A stretch of 64,000 nucleotides of DNA from Brachionus manjavacas (GCA_019054805.1 JAHQIY010000015.1:2233658-2297657), one strand, 5' to 3'. Shown: positions 1-10,596, numbered from the stretch's first letter. The notes: generated by a model not told the origin, from the letters alone. Made by a program: numbers and translations.

Positions 1-1045
1 ATTAGAAATAAATAGAAATTAATTTTTATAAAAAATCATACTTACTTATTACACAATTGTTTAGTCAACTTAGTGAAAGTGACTTTAAATCGATTGAATT
101 ACTAGTTGTAAATTTTATCTTTAAATCTTAAATTTTGATTTTTTCAAATAATCGGATCTTTTAAAGGACATCTTATAGTGTTTAGTTAGGGTTCAATTTC
201 AATAGCATCGGTTGAAAATTCATTTTGAATTAATTCAAATTTTTATTTTCCTTTTTTTATTTTTAGTATGATGATGATGGTATATTATTTTATTTGTTTA
301 TTTGAACCAAGGTTAATAAATCTCTTTAAGATTAAAAAAATCAAATCAAATAAAAAATAGAATTAGATAAATTAGATGAATTTAAATGAGTAAAAAGGAA
401 AACTCGAAGTTCATGATCATGAAAACAAAAAATAAATAAATCTAAAAATATTGATTAATTAGAAATAAATAGAAATTAATTTTTATTTTTTGAATTTTGT
501 GAAACATATTTTGTTTCACATTTTTTCATCATCAAAGTCAAAAAGCCCAATTTTATCAATTTAAAAAAATGAAATCCTTCCTTTTCTAAGTCTTAGGTTA
601 AAAAGATGTGACAAAGTCAATAAGCAAAATAAATTCATTATGCTAAAAACTAATCTTTAGGTTCTCAAATTAACAAGCTTCTTTAGTGTTTAAGTTAAAA
701 TGAAAATCTTTTTTTTTTAGTAAAAAAAAATAGAATAACTTTATTTAGTCTAAATTAAATAGTTTAAAATAAAAAATTATTGAATAAAAATTAATTTTTC
801 AAAAAAAATATTATTGTGTGTCCATCCAGAATTAAAAATAGCTTTGTGACATTTGAAATTGCATAAGACACCATTATTAACGTAGATCTCCTCAAAATAT
901 AAAGGATTTGCGGTCAAGAGTTTAATTTTGAATTATTCTATATTAAATCTTTCAATACTTAATAATTTAATATATATTAAATTACAATATTTTTAATTTT
1001 TCAAAGGGATGAATTGCTAGAATATTTAGTCTTTCTTAAAATACC
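1..1045. other. AT-rich outer arm, no gene seen
   Basis: The stretch is AT-rich with many A and T runs and stops in all frames. It contains one member (415-485) of a 71-bp near-identical direct repeat. The other member is partly visible at 1-29 and cut by the window edge. No convincing coding exon was found. Confidence 0.6.
415..485. repeat. 71-bp direct repeat, left-arm copy
   Basis: This matches the start of the window (positions 1-29) in the same orientation. In the right arm both members are complete, at 11701-11771 and 12157-12227, with one mismatch seen. It is AT-rich, without coding content. Confidence 0.75.
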
Positions 1046-1135
1046 TTAACACAGGCAAAAACTAATAACAGACTTTTTGAAGTGATGTTTGGCAGAGAAT
1101 GGGGAAGGGATGCTTATGAAAAGCAGAAGAGATAA
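1046..1135 (+). pseudogene. Possible LTR-retroelement integrase fragment, left-arm copy
   Basis: A 29-codon open stretch ends at a TAA at 1133-1135. It contains FEVMFGREWG, which resembles the (P)FE-x-MFGRE stretch in the C-terminal half of the catalytic core of Ty3/gypsy and retroviral-type integrases. No DDE residues or other domains are found around it. It is a small relic at best, and the match is a family resemblance judged by eye over a short segment, so chance is possible. The mirror copy is at 11050-11139. Confidence 0.4.
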
Positions 1136-2005
1136 GGAGAAGAATAGTTTCAGTGAATCAACACACGTAGAATTTTATGTACAAGAGCTAAAAGAACGTT
1201 TCCTGTTGAAATAAAAAAGTTTAATTTTTTGTGCAAAGTAGTCTTTATTAATAATGAAATTTGGAAAATATGGAAGCTGTTCAGTAATTTTAATCAAGTT
1301 GATAAAAATTCAAAAACATTAAATTTACTTTGAGTTATTTACCTCTATAAAACAATGTTAATTACTTGGCTTTAATTTAATGAATTTTAAAACACTCCTG
1401 GAGCAAACAGAAGCATTTGGCAAGATTTTTTCTCTTTTTTACATTTTTCAATAAATCAAAAAGTACAAGAAAAACTTTTAATGATTAAAAGAGATATTTG
1501 GAATGTTAACTTGTTTGATTTTTTAATAATAATTAAAAAAATTCTTTTTTGTCCTTTTTTTTCTTTTTGATTTATTGAAAAATGTAAAATCAATCACTTC
1601 CCTGTATGTACTTTAATAATAAAGAACAATTATTTCAAAAGATGTCCTTCGGGCACACACTAAATTCTCTAGTAAAATATTTGAGAAGGAAGTTGTGAAG
1701 CTATCATAAAAATTTTTTTGAATCATATTTTTAAAAATAGATTTGATTAATCAAAAATTCCCAATTTAGCAAAAACTATTAAAGCAACAAATATAAAGTA
1801 TGAGGAATTTTAAATCGAAAAGTTGCTAGCTAACAAAACCTGATCGAAATATTTTCTTGTTTTCAGAAAGAATCATTGTGCAAAGTTTTAAATTGATGAA
1901 GCATTCATTGTCACAAATATAAATAGTTGAGCTTTTCCAAATATGAATTCAAATAAAAATCTAATTCAATTAATTATTTGAAATAAACTATTAAACTTTA
2001 CAAAA
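1136..2005. other. Upstream region of the left proline-rich gene
   Basis: AT-rich DNA of about 870 bp between the integrase-like relic and the start codon. Apart from the hairpin repeat at 1437-1589, no further coding exon was recognised. The promoter of the proline-rich gene should lie in its distal part, but no convincing TATA box or initiator could be picked out of the A/T background. Confidence 0.5.
1437..1589. repeat. Hairpin element with 27-bp perfect inverted repeats, left arm
   Basis: Positions 1437-1463 are the exact reverse complement of 1563-1589, with a 99-bp AT-rich loop. The structure resembles a small MITE or a snap-back repeat. No target-site duplication was established. It lies about 420 bp upstream of the proline-rich gene and is mirrored at 10597-10749. 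Confidence 0.8.
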
Positions 2006-2914
2006 ATGTTTCCATCGCAATTCTTTGATGCCTCGCTAGGAAGTAATTTTGAATGAAAAAAAAAATAAATTTGAAAATTCAAACTAAATTTCGCATAAGG
2101 TCCATTCAATTTTCAATCTTCAGGTGCATGTGGATCACCTTGCGCTCCAATGTGTCCTCCGCCACCACCTCAACCAATTCCTGTTCCAACACCTGTACCT
2201 CATCCAGTACCTGTGCCAATAAGAATACCTCATCCAGTACCGCAACCAGTGCCAGTGCCAGTTCCCCATCCAGTTCAAGTGCCAGTAAGAGTTCCAGTAC
2301 CACACCATGTTCCAGTTCCAACACCAGTACCTCAGCCTGTGCCTGTACAAGTTCCAGTGCCAGTTCGCGTACCAGTCAGAGTCCCAGTGCATGTTCAAGT
2401 TCCTGTTCATGTTTCTGTGCCAGTTCCTCATCCAGTTCAAGTACCCGTTCGGGTGCCAGTACCACACCATTTTCCAGTACCAACTCCGGTACCACATCCA
2501 GTGCCTGTAAGAATGCCGGTCAGAGTACCAGTTCCTTATCCAGTTCAAATCATTGAAAACGTGCCTGTTCCAGTACCTGTTCCTGTTCCAAGACCTTATC
2601 CAGTTCCAGAACGAGTTCCTGTCCCGGTCAGAGTACCAGTTCCTCAACGATTTCCAGTTCCTGTTCCAGTATCTGTCCCGACTCCACATCCAACGCCAGT
2701 TCCGTTTCCACAAAGAGTTCCTGTGCCAACTCCTGTTCCTCAACCAATGCCAATGAATCCATGTCCACCAATGAATCCATGTCCACCAATGAATCCATGT
2801 CCTCCACTTGATCCATGTCCACCAATGAATCCATGTCCTCCAATGAATCCATGTCCACCACTTGATCCTTTTTCATCTTCTTTTCAATCAAATTCTTTTG
2901 GTTCTTATTTTTAA
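2006..2914 (+). CDS. Proline/valine-rich repeat protein, two exons, left copy (275 aa)
   Basis: Exon 1 is 2006-2042 and encodes MFPSQFFDASLG. The intron is 2043-2123, 81 nt, starting GTAATT and ending TTCAG. Exon 2 is 2124-2914. The junction is phase 1 and rebuilds a serine codon, giving SACGSPCAPMCPPPPP in frame. Without splicing, the first frame stops within the intron, and the right copy keeps the same splice sites. The middle (about residues 28-225) is a nearly continuous run of PVP, PHPV, RVPVP and TPVPQP units. The end is seven hexapeptides of MNPCPP or LDPCPP type, closing with a Ser/Phe-rich tail. Cysteines are confined to the ends. The composition resembles structural, cross-linkable proline-rich proteins such as cornifin-like or extensin-like families, but this is composition and not proven homology. 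No signal peptide is evident. AATAAA follows at 3081. The function is unknown. Confidence 0.8.
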
Positions 2915-3548
2915 ATTTAGTCTTCTATTCAGAGATTTCACTTAAAAGTGATCAAATGAAACTAAAATTTTAAACTATTTTTTCTAGTACTAGTTATACA
3001 TTTTAATTAATCAAAAATATTTGATATTAAGCTTTTTTCTTTCCTTTTAAGATTCTATTTATTTCCTGCAAATTAGCATAAATAAAAAATTCATTTTAAT
3101 AAAATTTTTCTTTTTTATTCAAAATACGTTTGATCGGTATCAATAATTAAAATTGAGAATTTTGAAAAAAAAAATTTTGTCGTACAGCTCAATTGAAATC
3201 AGTGAAGGGTAGGGGAAGGGTTTTTAGATACCACAAACTGAAAATTGATTGAAGAAAAAGCTAAAAAAGTTGAAAACAGTTCTATAAATGGAAGACCAAA
3301 ATCTTCATGTCTTCATTTACTCGACAAACATTTGCTGCTTTTTTCCTAATCTATTTTTAATCAATCAATATATTATCAAATTCAAACTAAATTACTTTTT
3401 TTACTTTTTTGTGAAGTAGAAATTTTTCCAACAGTCAGAAAACCAAAGAAATAGAATCACTCAGTCCTGTCCCAAAATACCTCTCAATAAACTCAAAATA
3501 TCAGATGATTTCTCTTTATATCCTGAGTTTGTTCAAAATTAGTATTGT
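2915..3548. other. 3' flank of the left proline-rich gene
   Basis: AT-rich sequence with polyadenylation-type AATAAA at 3081 and a second one about 17 bp further on, either of which could serve the upstream gene. No further gene is seen. The mirrored stretch is 8572-9208. Confidence 0.5.
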
Positions 3549-3609
3549 GAGTCGACTCGGAAAAAGTCGACTTTTTTCGACTAGTCGCCTTTTCTGACGG
3601 TCGACTCGA
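3549..3609. repeat. GTCGAC palindromic cluster, left arm
   Basis: Within about 60 bp the sequence holds three GTCGAC palindromes plus CGACTAGTCG, separated by A/T runs. It is unusual in a region with very few CpG dinucleotides. The short inverted units can pair with each other. It could be the terminal region of a small mobile element or a set of binding sites. Nothing in the sequence decides between these. Confidence 0.6.
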
Positions 3610-3688
3610 AATCTTGAAAGTTTTACTGATCACACTTGAATAATTTTCATATAGATATTCTTATTTAAAAATGAATAAATTTGCAATC

Positions 3689-4215
3689 TAGTCTTTCCCT
3701 GAGCATTGTTATTATGATAAAAAAACGTAGAAAAGTAAGAAGAAACTTCGAAAAAACTCGCTGTCAAAAGCTCAATCAAAAATTTACCCACTGACAAGTA
3801 AAACTTTTTGAAAAAAAATAAATAAATTTATAACAAAAAAAGGATCAAATTTAATCCCAAATTTGATTCTAAATTACAAGGAATTCAAAACTAATGAAGA
3901 AAAGGGAAAATGCTTCGGAGAAATCTTATCTTCTATTTTTGTCCCAATTCTGATTTAATTGATACTGAGAAAGATTTCGAAATACTTAATTCTAACTCTG
4001 AATTCTTTTGAAATTATGATCCGTGTAATTTTAATGATCCAATTTGCTTAAATGAATTAATTATGGCTTTAAAAATATTGAAAAATGAAGCGGCATCAGG
4101 ACCTGACCAAAATCATAATTTATTGTTTAAAAACTTACCTAGAAATTCATCAATTTTATTTTTATTTTTTTTAAGTTTAAGTCCCATCGACAAATTAAAG
4201 AATATATAGAAAAAA
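3689..4215 (+). pseudogene. LINE reverse-transcriptase relic A, left arm
   Basis: Degraded plus-strand coding sequence of a CR1/jockey-like non-LTR element. The front (3715-3900) is a diverged relative of relic B in this arm, with internal deletions. Further on, in pieces, comes CLNELIMALKILKNEA followed by SGPDQNHNLL and FKNLP, the conserved entry to the reverse-transcriptase domain (I-x-x-LK-x-x-KA-x-GPD). Stops and frameshifts interrupt it. No catalytic YADD is present. Confidence 0.75.
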
Positions 4216-4260
4216 AGAGTAGAAAACATACACTTAAATGCCTATCTTACAATTGAACAA

Positions 4261-4584
4261 TTTATTACTACTTCTATAAAATTCATGATATTTTACTAGG
4301 ATCTTATTCAAAGAGAGAGTGTTCTTATACAATAATTTCTCGTGACGTTTTAAACTCTACCGTACACTGTTAAATTCAAGCTTTACTTTAATCCATGCTG
4401 ATTCATACTTCTAACCGAGATTTTTATTACTACTTCTATTACTAATTTACTTAATAATCAAATCAATAGCTTTACAAATTGTCTTATAATTTATTTAGTT
4501 CAGTTGATGTTTTAAACTGAACCATTCACTGTCTATTCCACGAATTACTTTAATCCATGTTAATTTACAGTACATACCGGACAT
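4261..4584 (-). repeat. 162-bp tandem duplication in the LINE tail, left arm
   Basis: Mirror copy of 7536-7859 with the same three landmark words spaced by 162 bp. It predates the arm duplication, because both arms carry both units. Confidence 0.75.
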
Positions 4585-5591
4585 TTTCACTACAACCTAA
4601 AGATTTATATAAATTTCCTAGTGTGTTTTGATTGAGACTCCATTTTTTGTTTGAGAATATCTTAATAATATTTAGCCTTTTGTTGCAGCGTTCTTTAATT
4701 TCGTCTACCAGTACATTAAAGTTTAACTTACAATCAAATTTAATGCCAAGAAACTTGATTTATTTTTGGCTCACTATTCTGTTTCCATAGATTTTTAAGT
4801 TTAGATCATCACTCTCTTTATTATATCTAGAAAAAAACACCTGAACATGCCAAACCCTATCAAAGGCTTTAGAAATATCAAAAAAAAGGCTGCAAACTCT
4901 TTTTTCTATTAAATGATTCCACAATTTTTTTTCCTAAGATTTTTTCCTTTTCTTCATTAGTTTTGAATTCCTTGTCATTTAAAAACAAATTTGGGATTCA
5001 ATTTGATCCTTTTTTTGATCTAAATTTATTTATTTTTTCCAAGAATGGTCTACTGGTCAGTGGGTTTTTTCCCATTTTCTCAATAAAATCAAACCAATTT
5101 TGATTCCAGAATTTTTTTAAAGAGGCCTTTAACTCAAATATAAGTTGATTAAATTTTTTCTTATGATTTTGACAGCGATATTTTTGAAAATTTCTTCTTA
5201 CTTTCCTGCGTTCTTTTATCAGAATAACAATGTTCGGGGGAAGACTTGTTTTGTAGATTTTCTGAGAATGGTAAGGAATGCTTTTTTCTGAAGTAGAAAT
5301 AATTTTTTATGTAATTTTATCATTTAGTTGATCTATTGTGAGGAAACTTTCAGTGATATTCACTTTTTGAGAATTTAAAATCTCTCTGAATAATTGCCAG
5401 TTTGCTTTCTTATAGTTAAACTTTTTAGCTGCTGATTTATTTTCTAATTGATAGCCCAAAGAAATCGATGATTCGATTGGGAAATGGTCACTAGTCATGT
5501 CTTGACTATTTAGGACACAAAAGTCGGTAATTTTGTTAATTTATGAAGATGAAACTAAAAAAAGATCAATAATTTCAAAGTAATTCCTTTT

Positions 5592-6528
5592 AAAAATATT
5601 GAAAGAAGGACGCTTATCATTGATTACTGAGAAGTCTAACTCATTGATTATTCTTTCCAACATTATGCGGTTTTTTTTTCCCTACGCAGCCTATTTGCTT
5701 TGTTCTGGCGTTAAGATCACCACCTAAAATGTAGTTTCTACATTTTTTATTAACTGTTTTAAAAAACTTAAAGTTCAGAAGCACATTGGGTGGATTTTAA
5801 AGACTGAATATAAACAATTCATTATTTTTTCCTAAGTTCATTTTTATTTAAAGGAGTTCGGAATTGAATTCCTCATAAGAGAAATCTTGTTTAAATTCAA
5901 TTCCTTCTTTAATTAAAATAGCTACTCCTCCTCCATACTTGTTGCGTGGTTTTGTTATGAATTGATAATTGTGAAAATCAAGATAAATATTTACATTTTT
6001 GAACTAAAAAATTGGCTCAGAGATGAACCCTACTAGGTAAATGAAGACAATTCCAGTGTGTAATTGCTTACCTTGTTTTATTAAGAGGTTTTGTTCTTAA
6101 AGTTGATTTATTTATCTTCTTGTTCATTCTAAATTTTCTTCAATGCTGTTTTGACTGGCAGTTTACTGACCAATTTCGTTGGATGATTGATCTACTTGAA
6201 TTGAACATTCAGTTGTTGAACTGTTTGATTCAGACTCGAAGGTATTATCGTTTTCATTTTCTAAGACAACTAATGGTTTCTTTGATTCATTTTCGGTGAG
6301 CTCTTTTTCATTTGGATCAGATTCGGGAAATCTCTTGGTTTGAAAAAAATTTTCAGTCTCATTCTGATCATTTGAGCGTACATTGACAGGTGACTGGCAT
6401 AGTGGTAGAAAATAGTTCAAACGACTTACCAAAGCTTCTTCTAAAACTGGAGTTTTAAGGTCTTTTGGGCTAATTTGGGATATTACGTCATTGAAATTTG
6501 TTGGCTGATATCCAGGTGTTTTTGGCAT
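5592..6528. other. Unique spacer at the palindrome centre
   Basis: These 937 bp occur once, between the two arms. On the minus strand they encode the front part of a non-LTR retrotransposon: a 121-codon open frame starting exactly at 6528, then endonuclease segments. The spacer ends where the arm pairing starts, so the inversion breakpoint fell inside this LINE. Confidence 0.9.
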
Positions 6529-7904
6529 AAAAGGAATTACTTTGAAATTATTGATCTTTTTTTAGTTTCATCTTCATAAATTAACAAAATTACCGACTTT
6601 TGTGTCCTAAATAGTCAAGACATGACTAGTGACCATTTCCCAATCGAATCATCGATTTCTTTGGGCTATCAATTAGAAAATAAATCAGCAGCTAAAAAGT
6701 TTAACTATAAGAAAGCAAACTGGCAATTATTCAGAGAGATTTTAAATTCTCAAAAAGTGAATATCACTGAAAGTTTCCTCACAATAGATCAACTAAATGA
6801 TAAAATTACATAAAAAATTATTTCTACTTCAGAAAAAAGCATTCCTTACCATTCTCAGAAAATCTACAAAACAAGTCTTCCCCCGAACATTGTTATTCTG
6901 ATAAAAGAACGCAGGAAAGTAAGAAGAAATTTTCAAAAATATCGCTGTCAAAATCATAAGAAAAAATTTAATCAACTTATATTTGAGTTAAAGGCCTCTT
7001 TAAAAAAATTCTGGAATCAAAATTGGTTTGATTTTATTGAGAAAATGGGAAAAAACCCACTGACCAGTAGACCATTCTTGGAAAAAATAAATAAATTTAG
7101 ATCAAAAAAAGGATCAAATTGAATCCCAAATTTGTTTTTAAATGACAAGGAATTCAAAACTAATGAAGAAAAGGAAAAAATCTTAGGAAAAAAAATTGTG
7201 GAATCATTTAATAGAAAAAAGAGTTTGCAGCCTTTTTTTTGATATTTCTAAAGCCTTTGATAGGGTTTGGCATGTTCAGGTGTTTTTTTCTAGATATAAT
7301 AAAGAGAGTGATGATCTAAACTTAAAAATCTATGGAAACAGAATAGTGAGCCAAAAATAAATCAAGTTTCTTGGCATTAAATTTGATTGTAAGTTAAACT
7401 TTAATGTACTGGTAGACGAAATTAAAGAACGCTGCAACAAAAGGCTAAATATTATTAAGATATTCTCAAACAAAAAATGGAGTCTCAATCAAAACACACT
7501 AGGAAATTTATATAAATCTTTAGGTTGTAGTGAAAATGTCCGGTATGTACTGTAAATTAACATGGATTAAAGTAATTCGTGGAATAGACAGTGAATGGTT
7601 CAGTTTAAAACATCAACTGAACTAAATAAATTATAAGACAATTTGTAAAGCTATTGATTTGATTATTAAGTAAATTAGTAATAGAAGTAGTAATAAAAAT
7701 CTCGGTTAGAAGTATGAATCAGCATGGATTAAAGTAAAGCTTGAATTTAACAGTGTACGGTAGAGTTTAAAACGTCACGAGAAATTATTGTATAAGAACA
7801 CTCTCTCTTTGAATAAGATCCTAGTAAAATATCATGAATTTTATAGAAGTAGTAATAAATTGTTCAATTGTAAGATAGGCATTTAAGTGTATGTTTTCTA
7901 CTCT
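6529..7904 (+). pseudogene. LINE relic B, right-arm part (connector and partial reverse transcriptase)
   Basis: Plus-strand mirror of the 4216-5591 part of relic B. A 63-codon open frame (6622-6813) starts just before SDHFPI, the end of the endonuclease domain. The connector follows, then motif A FDISKAFDRVWH at 7238-7273, a direct jump to the thumb segment at about 7355-7400, and a tail with a 162-bp tandem duplication. The endonuclease front is absent here because the arm begins at 6529, so this copy is truncated by the inversion breakpoint. Confidence 0.8.
7536..7859 (+). repeat. 162-bp tandem duplication in the LINE tail, right arm
   Basis: Three landmarks repeat at exactly 162 bp: CATGGATTAAAGTA at 7561 and 7723, AGTTTAAAAC at 7602 and 7764, and AGAAGTAGTAATAAA at 7683 and 7845. 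The two units are well diverged, so the duplication is old. 162 bp is 54 codons, so it would have been in frame if translated. Unit limits are approximate. Confidence 0.75.
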
Positions 7905-8431
7905 TTTTTTTTCTATATATTCTTTAATTTGTCGATGGGACTTAAACTTAAAAAAAATAAAAATAAAATTGATGAATTTCTAGGTAAGTTTTTAAACAAT
8001 AAATTATGATTTTGGTCAGGTCCTGATGCCGCTTCATTTTTCAATATTTTTAAAGCCATAATTAATTCATTTAAGCAAATTGGATCATTAAAATTACACG
8101 GATCATAATTTCAAAAGAATTCAGAGTTAGAATTAAGTATTTCGAAATCTTTCTCAGTATCAATTAAATCAGAATTGGGACAAAAATAGAAGATAAGATT
8201 TCTCCGAAGCATTTTCCCTTTTCTTCATTAGTTTTGAATTCCTTGTAATTTAGAATCAAATTTGGGATTAAATTTGATCCTTTTTTTGTTAAAAATTTAT
8301 TTATTTTTTTTCAAAAAGTTTTACTTGTCAGTGGGTAAATTTTTGATTGAGCTTTTGACAGCGAGTTTTTTCGAAGTTTCTTCTTACTTTTCTACGTTTT
8401 TTTATCATAATAACAATGCTCAGGGAAAGAC
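7905..8431 (-). pseudogene. LINE reverse-transcriptase relic A, right arm
   Basis: Mirror copy of relic A (3689-4215), read on the minus strand. It has the same GPD-containing reverse-transcriptase entry region and the same stops. It was duplicated as part of the arm. Confidence 0.75.
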
Positions 8432-8510
8432 TAGATTGCAAATTTATTCATTTTTAAATAAGAATATCTATATGAAAATTATTCAAGTGTGATCAGTAAA
8501 ACTTTCAAGA

Positions 8511-8571
8511 TTTCGAGTCGACCGTCAGAAAAGGCGACTAGTCGAAAAAAGTCGACTTTTTCCGAGTCGAC
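8511..8571. repeat. GTCGAC palindromic cluster, right arm
   Basis: This is the mirror copy of 3549-3609 with the same GTCGAC and CGACTAGTCG units. No difference was noticed between the copies. Confidence 0.6.
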
Positions 8572-9208
8572 TCACAATACTAATTTTGAACAAACTCAGG
8601 ATATAAAGAGAAATCATCTGATATTTTGAGTTTATTGAGAGGTATTTTGGGACAGGACTGAGTGATTCTATTTCTTTGGTTTTCTGACTGTTGGAAAAAT
8701 TTCTACTTCACAAAAAAGTAAAAAAAGTAATTTAGTTTGAATTTGATAATATATTGATTGATTAAAAATAGATTAGGAAAAAAAGCAGCAAATGTTTGTC
8801 GAGTAAATGAAGACATGAAGATTTTGGTCTTCCATTTATAGAACTGTTTTCAACTTTTTTAGCTTTTCTTCAATCAATTTTCAGTTTGTGGTATCTAAAA
8901 ACCCTTCCCCTACCCTTCACTGATTTCAATTGAGCTGTACGACAAAATTTTTTTTTTCAAAATTCTCAATTTTAATTATTGATACCGATCAAACGTATTT
9001 TGAATAAAAAAGAAAAATTTTATTAAAATGAATTTTTTATTTATGCTAATTTGCAGGAAATAAATAGAATCTTAAAAGGAAAGAAAAAAGCTTAATATCA
9101 AATATTTTTGATTAATTAAAATGTATAACTAGTACTAGAAAAAAATAGTTTAAAATTTTAGTTTCATTTGATCACTTTTAAGTGAAATCTCTGAATAGAA
9201 GACTAAAT

Positions 9209-10181
9209 TTAAAAATAAGAACCAAAAGAATTTGATTGAAAAGAAGATGAAAAAGGATCAAGTGGTGGACATGGATTCATTGGAGGACATGGATTCATTG
9301 GTGGACATGGATCAAGTGGAGGACATGGATTCATTGGTGGACATGGATCAAGTGGAGGACATGGATTCATTGGTGGACATGGATTCATTGGTGGACATGG
9401 ATTCATTGGCATTGGTTGAGGAACAGGAGTTGGCACAGGAACTCTTTGTGGAAACGGAACTGGCGTTGGATGTGGAGTCGGGACAGATACTGGAACAGGA
9501 ACTGGAAATCGTTGAGGAACTGGTACTCTGACCGGGACAGGAACTCGTTCTGGAACTGGATAAGGTCTTGGAACAGGAACAGGTACTGGAACAGGCACGT
9601 TTTCAATGATTTGAACTGGATAAGGAACTGGTACTCTGACCGGCATTCTTACAGGCACTGGATGTGGTACCGGAGTTGGTACTGGAAAATGGTGTGGTAC
9701 TGGCACCCGAACGGGTACTTGAACTGGATGAGGAACTGGCACAGAAACATGAACAGGAACTTGAACATGCACTGGGACTCTGACTGGTACGCGAACTGGC
9801 ACTGGAACTTGTACAGGCACAGGCTGAGGTACTGGTGTTGGAACTGGAACATGGTGTGGTACTGGAACTCTTACTGGCACTTGAACTGGATGGGGAACTG
9901 GCACTGGCACTGGTTGCGGTACTGGATGAGGTATTCTTATTGGCACAGGTACTGGATGAGGTATTCTTATTGGCACAGGTACTGGATGAGGTACAGGTGT
10001 TGGAACAGGAATTGGTTGAGGTGGTGGCGGAGGACACATTGGAGCGCAAGGTGATCCACATGCACCTGAAGATTGAAAATTGAATGGACCTTATGCGAAA
10101 TTTAGTTTGAATTTTCAAATTTATTTTTTTACATTCAAAATTACTTCCTAGCGAGGCATCAAAGAATTGCGATGGAAACAT
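9209..10181 (-). CDS. Proline/valine-rich repeat protein, two exons, right copy (297 aa)
   Basis: Exon 1 is 10181-10145, the intron 10144-10066 (79 nt, GTAATT...TTCAG) and exon 2 10065-9209. The layout is the same as in the left copy: a short N-terminus, a cysteine/poly-proline start, a long PVP-repeat core and hexapeptide MNPCPP/LDPCPP repeats. It is 22 residues longer. A 30-bp unit is present twice in tandem (9931-9960, 9961-9990), adding ten residues of the VPIRIPHPVP type. A 36-bp unit duplicated near 9300-9371 adds MNPCPPLDPCPP. Both gains keep the frame, which suggests that both copies are still translated or were until very recently. The intron differs from the left copy by 2 bp in an A run. 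AATAAA on the minus strand lies at about 9034-9039. Confidence 0.8.
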
Positions 10182-10596
10182 TTTTGTAAAGTTTAATAGT
10201 TTATTTCAAATAATTAATTGAATTAGATTTTTATTTGAATTCATATTTGGAAAAGCTCAACTATTTATATTTGTGACAATGAATGCTTCATCAATTTAAA
10301 ACTTTGCACAATGATTCTTTCTGAAAACAAGAAAATATTTCGATCAGGTTTTGTTAGCTAGCAACTTTTCGATTTAAAATTCCTCATACTTTATATTTGT
10401 TGCTTTAATAGTTTTTGCTAAATTGGGAATTTTTGATTAATCAAATCTATTTTTAAAAATATGATTCAAAAAATTTTTATGATAGCTTCACAACTTCCTT
10501 CTCAAATATTTTACTAGAGAATTTAGTGTGTGCCCGAAGGACATCTTTTGAAATAATTGTTCTTTATTATTAAAGTACATACAGGGAAGTGATTGA

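Larger units (their letters stand above)
1..5591 (+). repeat. Left arm of a giant inverted duplication (palindrome)
   Basis: This segment is the reverse complement of 6529-12184. Position 5591 pairs with 6529 and position 1 pairs with 12184, so the arm is at least 5.6 kb and runs off the window. By eye the arms are almost identical. The differences noticed are two in-frame repeat gains in the right copy of the proline-rich gene (30 and 36 bp), a 2-bp A-run difference in its intron, and a substitution near 251. The arm contains an integrase-like relic, a 27-bp hairpin repeat, one proline-rich gene, a GTCGAC cluster and two LINE fragments facing each other. The unequal repeat numbers argue against a trivial duplicated-read artefact. 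Confidence 0.95.
4216..6528 (-). pseudogene. LINE relic B: endonuclease plus partial reverse transcriptase (spacer and left arm)
   Basis: Read on the minus strand from 6528. First comes a 121-codon Ser/Asn/Glu-rich frame (6528-6163) of unknown role, probably the element's own leader or ORF1/ORF2 N-terminus. Endonuclease (EEP fold) pieces follow: RNKYGGGVAILIK near 5940, NYILGGDLNART near 5720, and TSDHFPI near 5495, which holds the conserved SDHxP. Next is a connector, then FDISKAFDRVWH (about 4847-4882), motif A of the reverse transcriptase with its catalytic Asp. Motifs B and C (YADD) are missing: the frame jumps to the thumb-type segment KFLGIKFDCKLNFN. Stops and frameshifts are frequent. 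The element family is CR1/jockey-like and the copy is dead. Confidence 0.8.

Noticed and set aside
2053..2891. Long open frames in other phases and on the opposite strand of the proline-rich exon (Ser/Thr-rich, Trp/Asn/Arg-rich, acidic)
   Set aside because: They are shadows of the CCN/GTN codon repeat. Only the PVP frame has a start, splice sites and an ordered domain structure.
5307..6813. The 63-codon frames at 5307-5498 and 6622-6813 as separate genes
   Set aside because: They are the same LINE endonuclease-end segment in the two palindrome arms.
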